Shown piece by piece: positions 54,154 to 62,912 of a stretch of DNA of 64,000 nucleotides. Position 1 is the stretch's first letter. Each line of letters opens with the position of its first letter. Below the pieces are notes generated by a model. That model was not told where the DNA came from, did no database searches, and saw only the letters and a list, made by a program, of their open reading frames with translations. Where the stretch lies: NCBI RefSeq assembly GCF_035627495.1, contig NZ_DASPLO010000173.1:30938-94937 (forward strand). Direction: 5' to 3'. The translations under genes were made by a program, and so were the position numbers. The stretch comes from Methylocaldum sp035627495 (lineage in GTDB: Bacteria > Pseudomonadota > Gammaproteobacteria > Methylococcales > Methylococcaceae).

Positions 54154-55725
54154 TCATTTCCAATCCAGCTTATCGCTCCAGGTCAGATTGTCGTCGACCC
54201 AATAGCTGAAATTCCTTTTGTCGCCGCCGGCGGCCGGTTTGAGGTCGAGGACGAACAGGGCACGGCCGACGCTGCGGCGGCGGTAGCTGGGCTTGGTCCT
54301 TTTTAGGAGTTTGAGGAGCCAGTGTCCGGCATTCTTTTCCACGACCTGGTCGCGCCAGGTGCCAAAATTGATGTAGGTATAGTTTTGGCCTTTATCGACA
54401 TCGGGTTCTTCTTCCAGAGGATTATGGGTGTGGCCTTCGCCGTGGATGTGAAACCCGTAGATGCGATTTTCGGGCAGGAAAGCCGGGAATTTCTTCATTT
54501 CTTCGAAAGTGACCGGCTCTTCCCGGTGGTGGCTGCGGAACCAGGCGAGTATTTTCATGAACCATTCAATCGACTTGAGCGCCAGCGTGCGGTGCAGCAT
54601 TTCCGCGATGCGCAGCCACCAGCGTAGAAAGCGCAGGCCGATACGCCGTTTCGTGGGGGAGCTTTCATAGGTGAAATCCCAGCTTAGCCACTGGGATACG
54701 GAGTCTTGCAGGAGCTTTTCGATAGTGTCGGCGATGTCGGGCCGTTCCTTGAGCTTCTGGGTTTCTTCGATGATGCGTGAAACCGCGGCATAGCTCGGCC
54801 GGTAGAGATCGAGTTCGTCGAGGACTTGTTCCAAACGGCTCATCCCAAGGCTTTTCGCTTCCGATCGGGCGATGCGTTGCCTATCCTCCTCGGCCAAGGC
54901 TTGCTTGGCTTTCCAGATGAAACCGGACAGGACGCCCGCCGCGACCGTATCGCCGAAGCAGGGATCGGTGAACGGCCGGTAGCGGAGTTTCCGCCAGGTC
55001 TCGATCTGCCAGCCGTTCTCGATGGACCATTCCGGGAGCGCGTGGCAATTGTCGCCGTCGCGCCACTGGCCGTGGGTGACGAACAGGCGGAAGCCGAGAT
55101 CGGCGTAATAGAAGGGAAACCAGGGGGCGCTGCCGGGACTTTTGAACAGGCTTTCGTCGCCGTACATCCGCCCGACCTTCAGCCGATAATCGTCCGGGAT
55201 GTCTTTCAGCTTCCAGCCCAGGCATTCTTCGTAAAAGAGTTTGAGCGCCTCGGGCGCCGACAGGATTTCCTTGTCGTGATTGCCGAGCAGCACCAGGACG
55301 TCGACCTTTTTGACGCCCTTATCTCGAAGCGATGCCGGCAACTCGCGGAGCATCTGGAAAAACCGGCAGTCACCGCCGTCATGTCCGGAGTGCTGGTCGA
55401 TGATTCCTTGCATGATCGTTTTCACGATACCGGGAAACTCGGGGTGCTCGCGTTCCCAAGGGTACACGCCGCGTTCCGCCCAGTGCTTGGTGCGGATCAT
55501 GTCGACCACGTCGCCGTCCAGGACGAACACCAGTTCCTCGATCTTGCGATCCTCGCACAGGAGGGTGATCTCCCCGAAGAAATCGTCCCAGTCGTCGCGG
55601 CTTTGCACGCCCACCGTGCCGTCGGTGAAATGCACGTCGCTGATGCAGACGCACAAGCGGTTCGGCCGGTCCACATCGCTGACATCGACCGCGTGAAAGA
55701 ATTCGAGCGCTTCGGATTGGCTCAT
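54154..55725 (-). CDS. Calcineurin-like metallophosphoesterase, last gene of the lipid operon
   Basis: A 523-residue protein with the full dinuclear-metal motif set: CISDVH (D30, H32), LDGDVVD at 69-75, GNHD at 148-151, FVTHGQW with H218, and GEGHTH near residue 450. A helical insert of about 170 residues lies between the fourth and fifth motifs. It is longer than ordinary members (about 250-300). No signal peptide is seen. The ATG at 55725 has GGAGGA seven bases upstream. It lies 89 bp after the patatin gene and probably ends the operon. The substrate may be a phosphate ester released by the upstream lipid enzymes, but this is not shown. Confidence 0.85.
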   Translation of the reverse strand: MSQSEALEFFHAVDVSDVDRPNRLCVCISDVHFTDGTVGVQSRDDWDDFFGEITLLCEDRKIEELVFVLDGDVVDMIRTKHWAERGVYPWEREHPEFPGIVKTIMQGIIDQHSGHDGGDCRFFQMLRELPASLRDKGVKKVDVLVLLGNHDKEILSAPEALKLFYEECLGWKLKDIPDDYRLKVGRMYGDESLFKSPGSAPWFPFYYADLGFRLFVTHGQWRDGDNCHALPEWSIENGWQIETWRKLRYRPFTDPCFGDTVAAGVLSGFIWKAKQALAEEDRQRIARSEAKSLGMSRLEQVLDELDLYRPSYAAVSRIIEETQKLKERPDIADTIEKLLQDSVSQWLSWDFTYESSPTKRRIGLRFLRWWLRIAEMLHRTLALKSIEWFMKILAWFRSHHREEPVTFEEMKKFPAFLPENRIYGFHIHGEGHTHNPLEEEPDVDKGQNYTYINFGTWRDQVVEKNAGHWLLKLLKRTKPSYRRRSVGRALFVLDLKPAAGGDKRNFSYWVDDNLTWSDKLDWK

Positions 55726-55814
55726 GATCAAGTCCTCCGGGGTTTGTTGTTATTTGTTTTCAATCCCTGAGGGGTGGCCCCGGCGTTCCCTGGCGCGGGC
55801 AGGGCGGCTTGGGC

Positions 55815-57317
55815 TTATCCGTACACTTCGGACAATTCGCCGAGGACGAACTTGGTGAAGCGGGCGATGACCTTCAGTTCGTCGGTCAGGGTTTGCGTTT
55901 CCGTCGCCCGAATGCCGCCAAGCCAGTCCTTGATGCCGGCTATCGAAGAATGCAGCGTTCCGGTGCCGAGCGGGCGGGAATCCGCCGGGTCCGCCGCAAA
56001 CAGTTGCGCGGAGAGCGTGGATAGATCCCGCCACATGTCGGGGCCGGGGTCATCGTGCAGAATCTGCTCTGCGGCCAGCTTGTAGCGCCGGTTTCCGCTG
56101 TCGAAGCGAAGTTCGTAGCCGATGCGCCGAGTCCGATCGGGCAGGCTGGTCAGGAAGAATCGGCTATCGGCGAGCAGCACCATGGAGCCGAAAGCGGGAC
56201 AGCTCAAATGGCCGGTGATCCTCGCGGCGTGCTCGGGATCGGCGAGAAAAGCCTCGAGATCGGCGATGTGGATGCATAGTTCGATCTTCAAATTCTGTTT
56301 CGATTCCGGTTGCTGCGCCAACGAAATGTGTCCTTCAAAGCATTTCCGGAAGCGGATTCCGACCGCCGGATCTTTCATGCGCGAGGGATTGAGCTGCGTT
56401 TCCGCGGTCGTTCCGGGCAGGGCATGCAGATAGGTTTTCGCATCGGCGTAACCCATTTCGATCAAGGTGGCGTGGTCGATTTTGCCGAGATATAAATCCG
56501 GGTCGAGTGGCAGGGGATATTCCGGTTTGACGACGTGAACGCGGATCGCTCGGGTTTGGCCGTAGGGATTGTCGCCCTGCTCGATGCGCCGGTTGATCTC
56601 CCGAATGGCCTCCAACTGGTTGTTGAGGGCGGCATTGGCGCTCATTTCCAGCATTTGGACATAAAGATGCAGGGGGCCGCCCCGGTAGGTGCCGGTATTG
56701 CCCAAGCCCCACAAGACCCAGATTTCCTCCGCGCCGTTTTTCACCGCTTCCATGAGGTTCGCGTCCTGCACGAAACCGGTGTCCAGGTAGATGCCGCCGT
56801 CCTTCCGCACCGGGGGGAAGACTCCGGGCAGGGACATGCCCGCGATAATCATGTCTTCGTCGATATCCCGGTGGGATATCACCTTGACTACCTTGTTCGC
56901 GTAATCCAGGACGTTATAGCTGGCGGGCGGCTCGGCGACGGCACGGATGCGGGCGGTATCGATGCCGAAATGGGGCAGCACCTTGGTGCGAAAGCCTTTG
57001 GAATCCCCCATGCCTTCCAGATTTTCCACCTTCAGGTAATCCTTGAGCGGCAGGAAGGCGATGGTGTCCTTGAGCTTGAGCGTGCGCCAGCGCTGGCAGA
57101 TCTCGCCGGGTTCCAGTCCGGACAGCAGCATGGACATGTTCAGGCTGCCGCCGGATGTGCCGTCGAGATATTGAAATTCGAAGCCCGCTTCTTCCAGGGC
57201 GAGCATAATCCCCGCCTGATAGGACAACCGGAGGCCGCCGCCGGGGAGGACCAGCGCCCGTTTCGGCTGTCCGGGATTGAGGGGGGCGGTCAAGGGAACC
57301 GTATTGGCTGGGCTCAT
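55815..57317 (-). CDS. Patatin-like phospholipase with a C-terminal domain shared with the GMC protein
   Basis: Residues 20-260 are a patatin lipase: oxyanion loop GGGLR at 26-30, nucleophile elbow GTSGG with S55, and the catalytic-dyad aspartate in DTG at 179-181. Residues about 325-500 form a second domain that matches the N-terminus of the GMC oxidoreductase of the same operon (for example IADLEAFLADPEH...G against IDDLDRFISDPEH...G, and YELRF...DMWRDLSTL against YELGF...DLWSDTTTL). No signal peptide is seen. AAGGAGG precedes the ATG. It is the fourth gene of the operon and 11 bp after the decarboxylase-like gene. Confidence 0.9.
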   Translation of the reverse strand: MSPANTVPLTAPLNPGQPKRALVLPGGGLRLSYQAGIMLALEEAGFEFQYLDGTSGGSLNMSMLLSGLEPGEICQRWRTLKLKDTIAFLPLKDYLKVENLEGMGDSKGFRTKVLPHFGIDTARIRAVAEPPASYNVLDYANKVVKVISHRDIDEDMIIAGMSLPGVFPPVRKDGGIYLDTGFVQDANLMEAVKNGAEEIWVLWGLGNTGTYRGGPLHLYVQMLEMSANAALNNQLEAIREINRRIEQGDNPYGQTRAIRVHVVKPEYPLPLDPDLYLGKIDHATLIEMGYADAKTYLHALPGTTAETQLNPSRMKDPAVGIRFRKCFEGHISLAQQPESKQNLKIELCIHIADLEAFLADPEHAARITGHLSCPAFGSMVLLADSRFFLTSLPDRTRRIGYELRFDSGNRRYKLAAEQILHDDPGPDMWRDLSTLSAQLFAADPADSRPLGTGTLHSSIAGIKDWLGGIRATETQTLTDELKVIARFTKFVLGELSEVYG

Positions 57318-57328
57318 GGCCGTCCTCC

Positions 57329-58222
57329 TTAGCGGTTCAGATTGCCGAAGGTTTGTCCGGCAATGGGCGCGGTGGGGGCAGGCGGCCAGGTTTCGTCCAA
57401 GGGCAGGTTGATGACGCTTTCCATGCCCTCCGGCGCGGTCGCCGGCGGCTGGTCTTGGTGCAGGAACCAGGATTCTATGTGATCGTCCAGGGTGCCGATG
57501 GCGTTGGGGATGAACGCGGTCATCAGCGGCTTGTCCCCGATTTCGAGGGTCTTCAAGGGCTCCGCCCGTGGATGGTCGCCCAGCACCAGCCGGGCCTTGG
57601 CCCAGTTAAACAGGCGTATGCCCGCTTTACCCTGGAAATAGATATAGGACTTCATCAGCATGCCGCGGAACGAGCAGTAATTGACCGTGCTCATATTCAT
57701 CGGCAGGGGAGTCGAGGACGGACGGCCGATTTCGATATAGGTCACCAGTTTTCCGTCGAGATCGTACTGGCTGCTGACGGTGTCGTCGCCGATCTTGAAA
57801 TCGAGGTTGCCCTGATGCTTGGGCATGCCCCAGATCCCTTTTCCCCCTTTCACTGATATTTTGGTGGATACCGGCAAGTCGACCACGTACTGCCCGCTGC
57901 CGTAGCAGTTCATAAATAGCAGCGGCAGAACCGGCGGCGCGGGTTTGAGGCCGTGGGTGCAGGCGATGCCTATGCTGTATTCGATATAGGTGCCGATATT
58001 GGTGCCGAGATAATTGATGACGGTGACGACCAGAAAGCCCTTGCCGCCCACCCGTAGCGGATGAACTTCCGCGGGCAAAAGAGCTTTGGCCTTGTCCGGA
58101 TTGATCGGGAAAATCGCCATGAGAACGGGCGAGGGCGTGCATTGCACGGGTAACTGGAAAGGGATGGTGTCGACCAGGGAATATTGGCCCTGAATGGCTT
58201 TGATGCGTTTCGGGATACCCAT
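57329..58222 (-). CDS. Acetoacetate decarboxylase-family protein
   Basis: A 297-residue protein of the ADC fold. WGMPKHQ at 131-137 contains K135, which corresponds to the Schiff-base lysine of acetoacetate decarboxylase, and E81 in TYIEYSIGI matches a conserved active-site acid. The family also contains enzymes with other aldol/decarboxylation chemistry, so a beta-keto acid or enone substrate is possible. It has a proline-rich C-terminus. Spacing is 16 bp from the hydrolase and 11 bp to the patatin gene. Confidence 0.85.
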   Translation of the reverse strand: MGIPKRIKAIQGQYSLVDTIPFQLPVQCTPSPVLMAIFPINPDKAKALLPAEVHPLRVGGKGFLVVTVINYLGTNIGTYIEYSIGIACTHGLKPAPPVLPLLFMNCYGSGQYVVDLPVSTKISVKGGKGIWGMPKHQGNLDFKIGDDTVSSQYDLDGKLVTYIEIGRPSSTPLPMNMSTVNYCSFRGMLMKSYIYFQGKAGIRLFNWAKARLVLGDHPRAEPLKTLEIGDKPLMTAFIPNAIGTLDDHIESWFLHQDQPPATAPEGMESVINLPLDETWPPAPTAPIAGQTFGNLNR

Positions 58223-58238
58223 TGTTATTACCTTGTTG

Positions 58239-59267
58239 TTATTTGGCCAGCTCTTGAATCATCAGGGGGAATACATCGGTTGCGGCGTTCTTCCCCATGA
58301 AAACATCCAGGTGGCTGTATTCGGGTAGAACGTGCAGCCCGTGAAAACCGGGCCGCAGCGCGTCGAAGTATTGCCAGGACTTTCTCTGGCTTTCCGGCAG
58401 AAAACAGCGGTTTTTCCCGCCGGCGAAAAACACGAAGCGCGCGTCGGTTTTCGGCGGTGAAGCGGCGAAATCCGACGGCAGATTCGGCAGACCGTCGACG
58501 GCGACTAGGTTGCCCTTGTGCACGCAGCGGGCCATTTGCTTGAAGAACCGCAGCGGCACGTTGCCGAATTCCTGCTTGATCCAATCTTCGTGGACCAGGT
58601 CGGTCAGGTTTTCGTGCCGCCACAGCGCTGGAAACCCGCTGCCGTAGGTGAAACTGACCATTTTGCACACGGTGCTGTTGCACTCGTGGTGGACCAGTTT
58701 CACCAGGCCGGTAATGGTTTTGGCGACCCACGTCGGCGCCTCGACGCCCCAATGGGGGTTGACGTATGGGGTTAAGGCGTTGACCACGGGTACGGCGAAA
58801 TTCAGCTTGAAGTCCGACCAGTTCGGCACCACCGGATGCAGGGACACCGCATTGCTGACGATGGTGGCGACTTCCGGCACCAATCCGGCGACGGCCGACA
58901 TGGTGAAGCTGGTCGAACCCTGGCAGTGGATGATGGCCTTGATCTTCTTCCGCCCGGTTTCTTCCACGATCTTGCGTACCGCATGGGGGTGGTCGTAGAG
59001 CGCGGCCTGATCCAGGGTCCATTCGTTGGGCGCGAAGTCGATGCTGGCGCGCCAGTTTTCCAGCCAGACGTCATAGCCGGCTTCCACCAGCGCATCGACG
59101 ACGGTGGTTTGCCGGGGGGCGCGGAAAATGTTCGCCCGTACTCCGGCGCCGTGCACCAGGATGACGGGCTCCCGCGTGGGAGCCCGGTCCGCCGAGCGAA
59201 CGTTGATGAGATTGAGTGCCAGACCGTCGCCGGCCGTGAATGGCACGATGCGTTCCGTCAAAGACAT
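58239..59267 (-). CDS. Alpha/beta hydrolase with a non-canonical nucleophile elbow
   Basis: A 342-residue alpha/beta hydrolase. VILVHGAGVRANIF at 35-48 is the oxyanion region, the nucleophile is probably S118 in HCQGSTS (the usual first and last glycines of GxSxG are Q and S), and the catalytic histidine is probably H319 in PEYSHLD. YDVWLENWRAS near 65 resembles lipase/esterase relatives. No signal peptide. GGAAGGAG precedes the ATG. It is 28 bp downstream of the GMC gene; such pairs suggest that the oxidised product is then hydrolysed or the substrate ester is opened. Confidence 0.87.
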   Translation of the reverse strand: MSLTERIVPFTAGDGLALNLINVRSADRAPTREPVILVHGAGVRANIFRAPRQTTVVDALVEAGYDVWLENWRASIDFAPNEWTLDQAALYDHPHAVRKIVEETGRKKIKAIIHCQGSTSFTMSAVAGLVPEVATIVSNAVSLHPVVPNWSDFKLNFAVPVVNALTPYVNPHWGVEAPTWVAKTITGLVKLVHHECNSTVCKMVSFTYGSGFPALWRHENLTDLVHEDWIKQEFGNVPLRFFKQMARCVHKGNLVAVDGLPNLPSDFAASPPKTDARFVFFAGGKNRCFLPESQRKSWQYFDALRPGFHGLHVLPEYSHLDVFMGKNAATDVFPLMIQELAK

Positions 59268-59295
59268 GGGACGCTCCTTCCCCGAGTGGCGGGGT

Positions 59296-61506
59296 TCAGG
59301 GTTGGATGAAGTCGGAGATGCGTTCGGCCAGGGCGGCGATGGTGCGGGACGGGTTCAGGCCCACCGCCTTCGGGATGATGGCGCCGTCGGCCACGTACAG
59401 CCCCGGATAGCCGAACACCTCGCCTTTGTGGTCGACCACGCCGTCGGCGATGCTGGTGCCCATGCGGCAACCCCCCAAGGGATGCGGAGTGACGAGGTCT
59501 TTCAGGACTTCCCAGGTCGCCGGGACCATGGCCACACCGCCGGTGGCTTCCGACAGCGTTTTGTGCATGTCGATCAGCGCCTGAACCGCGCCCTCGGAAT
59601 TTTTGATGTTCCAGTCCAGGTCCATCTTGTGGCGGAACGGCGGAATCCAGCTACGGGAAATCTTCAGTACGCCGTCCGACGCGTCGACCGCCTGACCGAA
59701 CCAGGGCATGACTCCTGACAGGGGATCGCTGCCTTTGTTGAGGGATTTCAGGACCGAGAAGAAATGGCCGAAGCGGTGGTCTTTGCTCAGATCCTGAAGG
59801 CCATCTTTGATGAGGTTCGGGAAGCCGCCGTCCTGCACCCAGAAGCGCTGCTTGTGGAAAAAACCATCCAGGAAGTCGATGGCGCTGGTGATGGTGGGAC
59901 CGCGGGTCGGCGAAATCTGCCGATCCGCATAAATTCCCGGGGTCAGGAAATCGCCGTTGGAACTCCAGCCCACACCCAGCATCGCACTCAGTTCGGGCAG
60001 CGTGCCGTATTGGTCGCGGCAGCGCAGCAACAGCTCGTTGGAGCCCATGGTGCCGGCGGCGACGATCACTTTCTTGGCGTTCAAATGGCCGGGAATCAGT
60101 TTTTGCTTCTTCGTATCGATCACGTCGAAGTCGACCCGGTAGCCCCCGTTGCCATTGAGCGGGGTGATGCGCTGGACCAGATGCAAGGGCTTGACCTCCG
60201 CGCCGTGCTTCTCTGCCAGGGGAATGTAGTTCAGGTCCAGGGTGTTGCGGGCCTTGACTTGACAGCCGATGTCGCAGTTGCCGCAGTGGACGCAGGTGCC
60301 CTGTTCCTGGCCGAATTCGTTGACGTGGGATTTCGAGTTCTTGTCATCGAAGGCGTCGGGCTTGTCGTAGCTGAACTCGGGATCGAAGGTGACGGCCAGT
60401 GGCATTTTGCGGAAACGCGTCCGGTAGCCGCAGTTCTCCGCCGCTTCTTTCATCAGCTTCATTTTCGCCGGCCATTGATTGTCCGGCACTTCCTGGACGT
60501 TCAGCATCTTGCCGGTTTTTTCGTAATAGGGCTTCAGCGCGTCGTAAGTGATTTCCGCCGGCCAGCCGGACTCGAATGAGAAAGGTTCGGCCTCGACGAA
60601 GATGTTCGCGTATATCAGCGAGCCGCCGCCGACGCCGCAGCCCTGGGCCACGGCCATGTGCTTGTAGAAGCGGATGTCGATCCAGCCGTTGTTCTTTTCG
60701 GGCTCTTCGTGAGACCACCACCAGGCATCTTTCGGACCGCGCGGATAATCCTTCACGTCCCAGCGGTGTCCGCGTTCCAGAATGCAGACCTTCATGCCTT
60801 TTTCCGCCAGACGGCAGGCGGTGACCGCGCCGCCGAAGCCGCTGCCGATCACGATAACGTCGTAATGCAGGGTGTTGTCGACTTTCTTGTCGAAGATCTG
60901 TTTGCCGAATTTGGGGATGACGTACGCGTCCCACAGCTTGCCGGCGAAGAAGCGGCCGAATTTTTCGATGGCGGCGGCTTTATCGGCCAGGTTTTCGGCG
61001 TTCGGCACTTCGACCGTGGACAGCAGGTCGGCCAGTTGTTTGACGCCCAGGGTCAGGATGCCCGCGCCGACGACCGGGCCGGTCTTGTCCTTGCCTTGGT
61101 GCAGTGTGGTGTAGAGGGTGGTGGTGTCGGACCACAGGTCGAACCCGGAATCGTCCCTGACGTCTTTGTGTCCGGCGAGATAATAGTCTTCGCCCTGATG
61201 ATTAAAGCCCAGCTCGTAGACCATGTAGGTCATGTCGGGATTGTCGGTGGGCTTGAACAGGTTGAACACCCCGGTTGGCGCCTTGATGCCCATGCCCAGC
61301 GGCGGGAAATCGATGGTGCCCTTCAAGGACCCCAAGTGTTCGGGATCGCTGATGAAACGATCCAAATCGTCGATGCCGACCTCCGCGTGCATGGCCAGTG
61401 TAGTGCCTTCCTGCTTGCCCCGTTGTGCCCCCTCCGCGGTATCGCTCGCTCCCAAAGCGAAATACCCCGACATGGTTTCCTTAAAGGTCAAGGATAACGT
61501 CGTCAT
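59296..61506 (-). CDS. GMC oxidoreductase with N-terminal accessory domain and four-cysteine motif
   Basis: A 736-residue flavoenzyme. Residues about 9-195 form an accessory domain shared with the patatin C-terminus; the FAD domain follows with IGSGFGGAV at 220-228, the GMC signature GCGVGGGSLIYAN at 289-301, a CxxCxxCxxxC motif at C405, C408, C411, C415 (CVHCGNCDIGC) and the active-site HPLGGCRMG at 675-683. The overall type is nearest to cholesterol-oxidase-like/long-chain alcohol GMC enzymes. The cysteines could hold a 4Fe-4S cluster and pass electrons to a carrier rather than O2. The start is set at ATG 61506 (AAGGAG seven bases upstream); an adjacent ATG at 61509 is equivalent. First gene of a five-gene operon. 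Confidence 0.88.
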   Translation of the reverse strand: MTTLSLTFKETMSGYFALGASDTAEGAQRGKQEGTTLAMHAEVGIDDLDRFISDPEHLGSLKGTIDFPPLGMGIKAPTGVFNLFKPTDNPDMTYMVYELGFNHQGEDYYLAGHKDVRDDSGFDLWSDTTTLYTTLHQGKDKTGPVVGAGILTLGVKQLADLLSTVEVPNAENLADKAAAIEKFGRFFAGKLWDAYVIPKFGKQIFDKKVDNTLHYDVIVIGSGFGGAVTACRLAEKGMKVCILERGHRWDVKDYPRGPKDAWWWSHEEPEKNNGWIDIRFYKHMAVAQGCGVGGGSLIYANIFVEAEPFSFESGWPAEITYDALKPYYEKTGKMLNVQEVPDNQWPAKMKLMKEAAENCGYRTRFRKMPLAVTFDPEFSYDKPDAFDDKNSKSHVNEFGQEQGTCVHCGNCDIGCQVKARNTLDLNYIPLAEKHGAEVKPLHLVQRITPLNGNGGYRVDFDVIDTKKQKLIPGHLNAKKVIVAAGTMGSNELLLRCRDQYGTLPELSAMLGVGWSSNGDFLTPGIYADRQISPTRGPTITSAIDFLDGFFHKQRFWVQDGGFPNLIKDGLQDLSKDHRFGHFFSVLKSLNKGSDPLSGVMPWFGQAVDASDGVLKISRSWIPPFRHKMDLDWNIKNSEGAVQALIDMHKTLSEATGGVAMVPATWEVLKDLVTPHPLGGCRMGTSIADGVVDHKGEVFGYPGLYVADGAIIPKAVGLNPSRTIAALAERISDFIQP

Positions 61507-62079
61507 CATTATTCTCCTTCTTGTTATGGAATGGATTATTGGTATAGGTCGGCGCCGAAACGCCTTATCGACACAACGGGTAATCCGGTTTACCCAGGCG
61601 TCTGTCAAAACAGACGCCGATCCGAGCACACCTGCCCTCGGTTCTAAGTTCTCCCGTAATCAATGAATGATAGTCCGCCTTCACGAAAACGACATCTCGA
61701 TATCGGGAGATGTTCGGTCCGATAAATCAAAAGGGCTTAAGAAACAGAAAGAAACGGGATTTGCACGAAGCGTTTTTGCTCTTTCCTCCGGGCATGGCTA
61801 TCTACGATTTCCTTCTCCCGAATCGGGGGGAGGCGAAAAGCTCTTCGCTTCTGCTCCATGGGTTGATTAGCGATCGATTATTTCTCGATGAATTGGGCGA
61901 GACTCAGTGAGGCGTGGCGGAGGGATTCGTAGGATGCGGTGAGATAACGAACCGCATCAATCGCGAACTGAATAGTTCAATCGGAAGCAAAAGATGAAAG
62001 CCTGCCCCATTTATATCTTATTGACGGATGATGCACTCAAGCCCAACATCTTACTTTTATCTTACGTCAGGTATGCACC
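61507..62079. other. 573-bp gap between the lipid operon and vapBC
   Basis: It must contain the promoter of the GMC operon, which I cannot place. Short plus-strand frames around 61667-61910 have no family features. One copy of a 59-bp repeat lies at 61910-61968 and is listed separately. Confidence 0.4.
61910..61968 (+). repeat. 59-bp dispersed repeat, copy 1
   Basis: This copy contains GTAGGATGCGGTGAG, then GAACCGCATCAATCGCGAAC, and matches copy 2 at 62848-62905 in the same orientation with a few differences. Internally GATGCGGT pairs with ACCGCATC, giving a hairpin. It is a REP-type intergenic repeat lying upstream of vapBC. Confidence 0.7.
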
Positions 62080-62343
62080 ATGGAGACCACCAAGCTTTCG
62101 AGCAAAGGCCAAGTGATCATTCCCAAAGGGTTTCGAGTGGCTCACCGCTGGGAAGCAGGGCTGGAGCTGGTTGCCATCGAGGTTGGCGACGGCATCCTGC
62201 TTAAGCCTAAAGTGCCGTTCGAGGAAACCGCTCTCGACGAGGTGGCCGGCTGCCTGCGGTTTGAAGGGAAAGCCAAAAGCATTGAAGAAATCGACCAAGC
62301 AATACGCCAACACGTAACGAAGGAATGGCGTGATAGCGATTGA
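62080..62343 (+). CDS. vapB: Antitoxin VapB (AbrB/MazE fold)
   Basis: An 87-residue protein with a swapped-hairpin DNA-binding N-terminus (TKLSSKGQVIIPKGFRVAHRW, residues 4-24, the classic SKGQVxIPK signature) and an acidic C-terminal toxin-binding part. It represses its own promoter with the toxin in this family. The frame overlaps vapC by 14 bp. Confidence 0.9.
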   Translation: METTKLSSKGQVIIPKGFRVAHRWEAGLELVAIEVGDGILLKPKVPFEETALDEVAGCLRFEGKAKSIEEIDQAIRQHVTKEWRDSD

Positions 62344-62719
62344 TACCAATGTTATTGTTCGGCTTCTCACCCAGGACGATAAGGCTCAATTCCAGGCCAG
62401 CTATCAGCTCTTCCGGACGGCCGAGATCTTTATACCCGACACGGTGATCCTGGAAACCGAATGGGTACTGCGATATGCGTACGACTTTAAACCAGCGGAA
62501 ATCTGCTCCGCGTTTAAAAAGCTATTTGGGCTGAAAAACGTTCATTTGAACAATGCTCAGCTTGTAGCGCGGGTGATCAACTGGCATGAAGCCGGTTTGG
62601 ATTTCACCGATGCCTTTCACTTGGCGAATAGCGAGCGGTATTCGTCCCTAAAAACATTCGACGATCGCTTCATCAAAAAGTCTGATGGCTTGTCGGATTG
62701 TTTGGTAGAGAAGCCGTAA
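62330..62719 (+). CDS. vapC: PIN-domain toxin VapC
   Basis: A 129-residue PIN ribonuclease. The acidic Mg-binding residues are visible: D5 (AIDTNV), E42 (ILETEW), D91/D94 (LDFTDAFH) and D111-D112 (FDDRF). VapC toxins cut tRNA or rRNA when the antitoxin is degraded. The start is GTG at 62330 with AAGGA upstream, inside the vapB end. The pair lies between two copies of a 59-bp repeat. Confidence 0.92.
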   Translation: MIAIDTNVIVRLLTQDDKAQFQASYQLFRTAEIFIPDTVILETEWVLRYAYDFKPAEICSAFKKLFGLKNVHLNNAQLVARVINWHEAGLDFTDAFHLANSERYSSLKTFDDRFIKKSDGLSDCLVEKP

Positions 62720-62726
62720 TTAGGGG

Positions 62727-62817
62727 GTAGGCTGGGTCGAGGAGCGAGACCCAGCGTTTTCGAGGACCGCAGGTGGCGGATTGAGCTGGGATTCCGCAAG
62801 GCTGCATCCCAGCCTAC
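62727..62817. repeat. Paired-hairpin repeat after vapC, possible terminator
   Basis: The outer arms GTAGGCTGGG (62727-62736) and CCCAGCCTAC (62808-62817) are perfect complements. Each also forms its own hairpin: GCTGGGTC/GACCCAGC at 62731-62755, followed by GTTTT, and GCTGGGAT/ATCCCAGC at 62785-62813. The first hairpin starts 12 bp after the vapC stop and could terminate vapBC. The arms can pair in two alternative ways. Confidence 0.65.
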
Positions 62818-62847
62818 AGGCTCTTGACCGGTTAGGCGGGTCCGATA

Positions 62848-62905
62848 AGGCGTGGCGGGGGATTGGGTAGGATGCGGTGAGGTACGAACCGCATCAATCG
62901 CGAAC
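62848..62905 (+). repeat. 59-bp dispersed repeat, copy 2
   Basis: This is the second copy of the repeat at 61910-61968, same orientation, again holding GTAGGATGCGGTGAG and GAACCGCATCAATCGCGAAC. Together the copies bracket about 880 bp with vapBC. It ends just before the IS3 element. Confidence 0.7.
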
Positions 62906-62912
62906 GATGCAG

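Noticed and set aside
61667..61910. Two overlapping short plus-strand frames upstream of vapBC
   Set aside because: No recognisable domain, and they run toward the repeat copy; composition is not gene-like.
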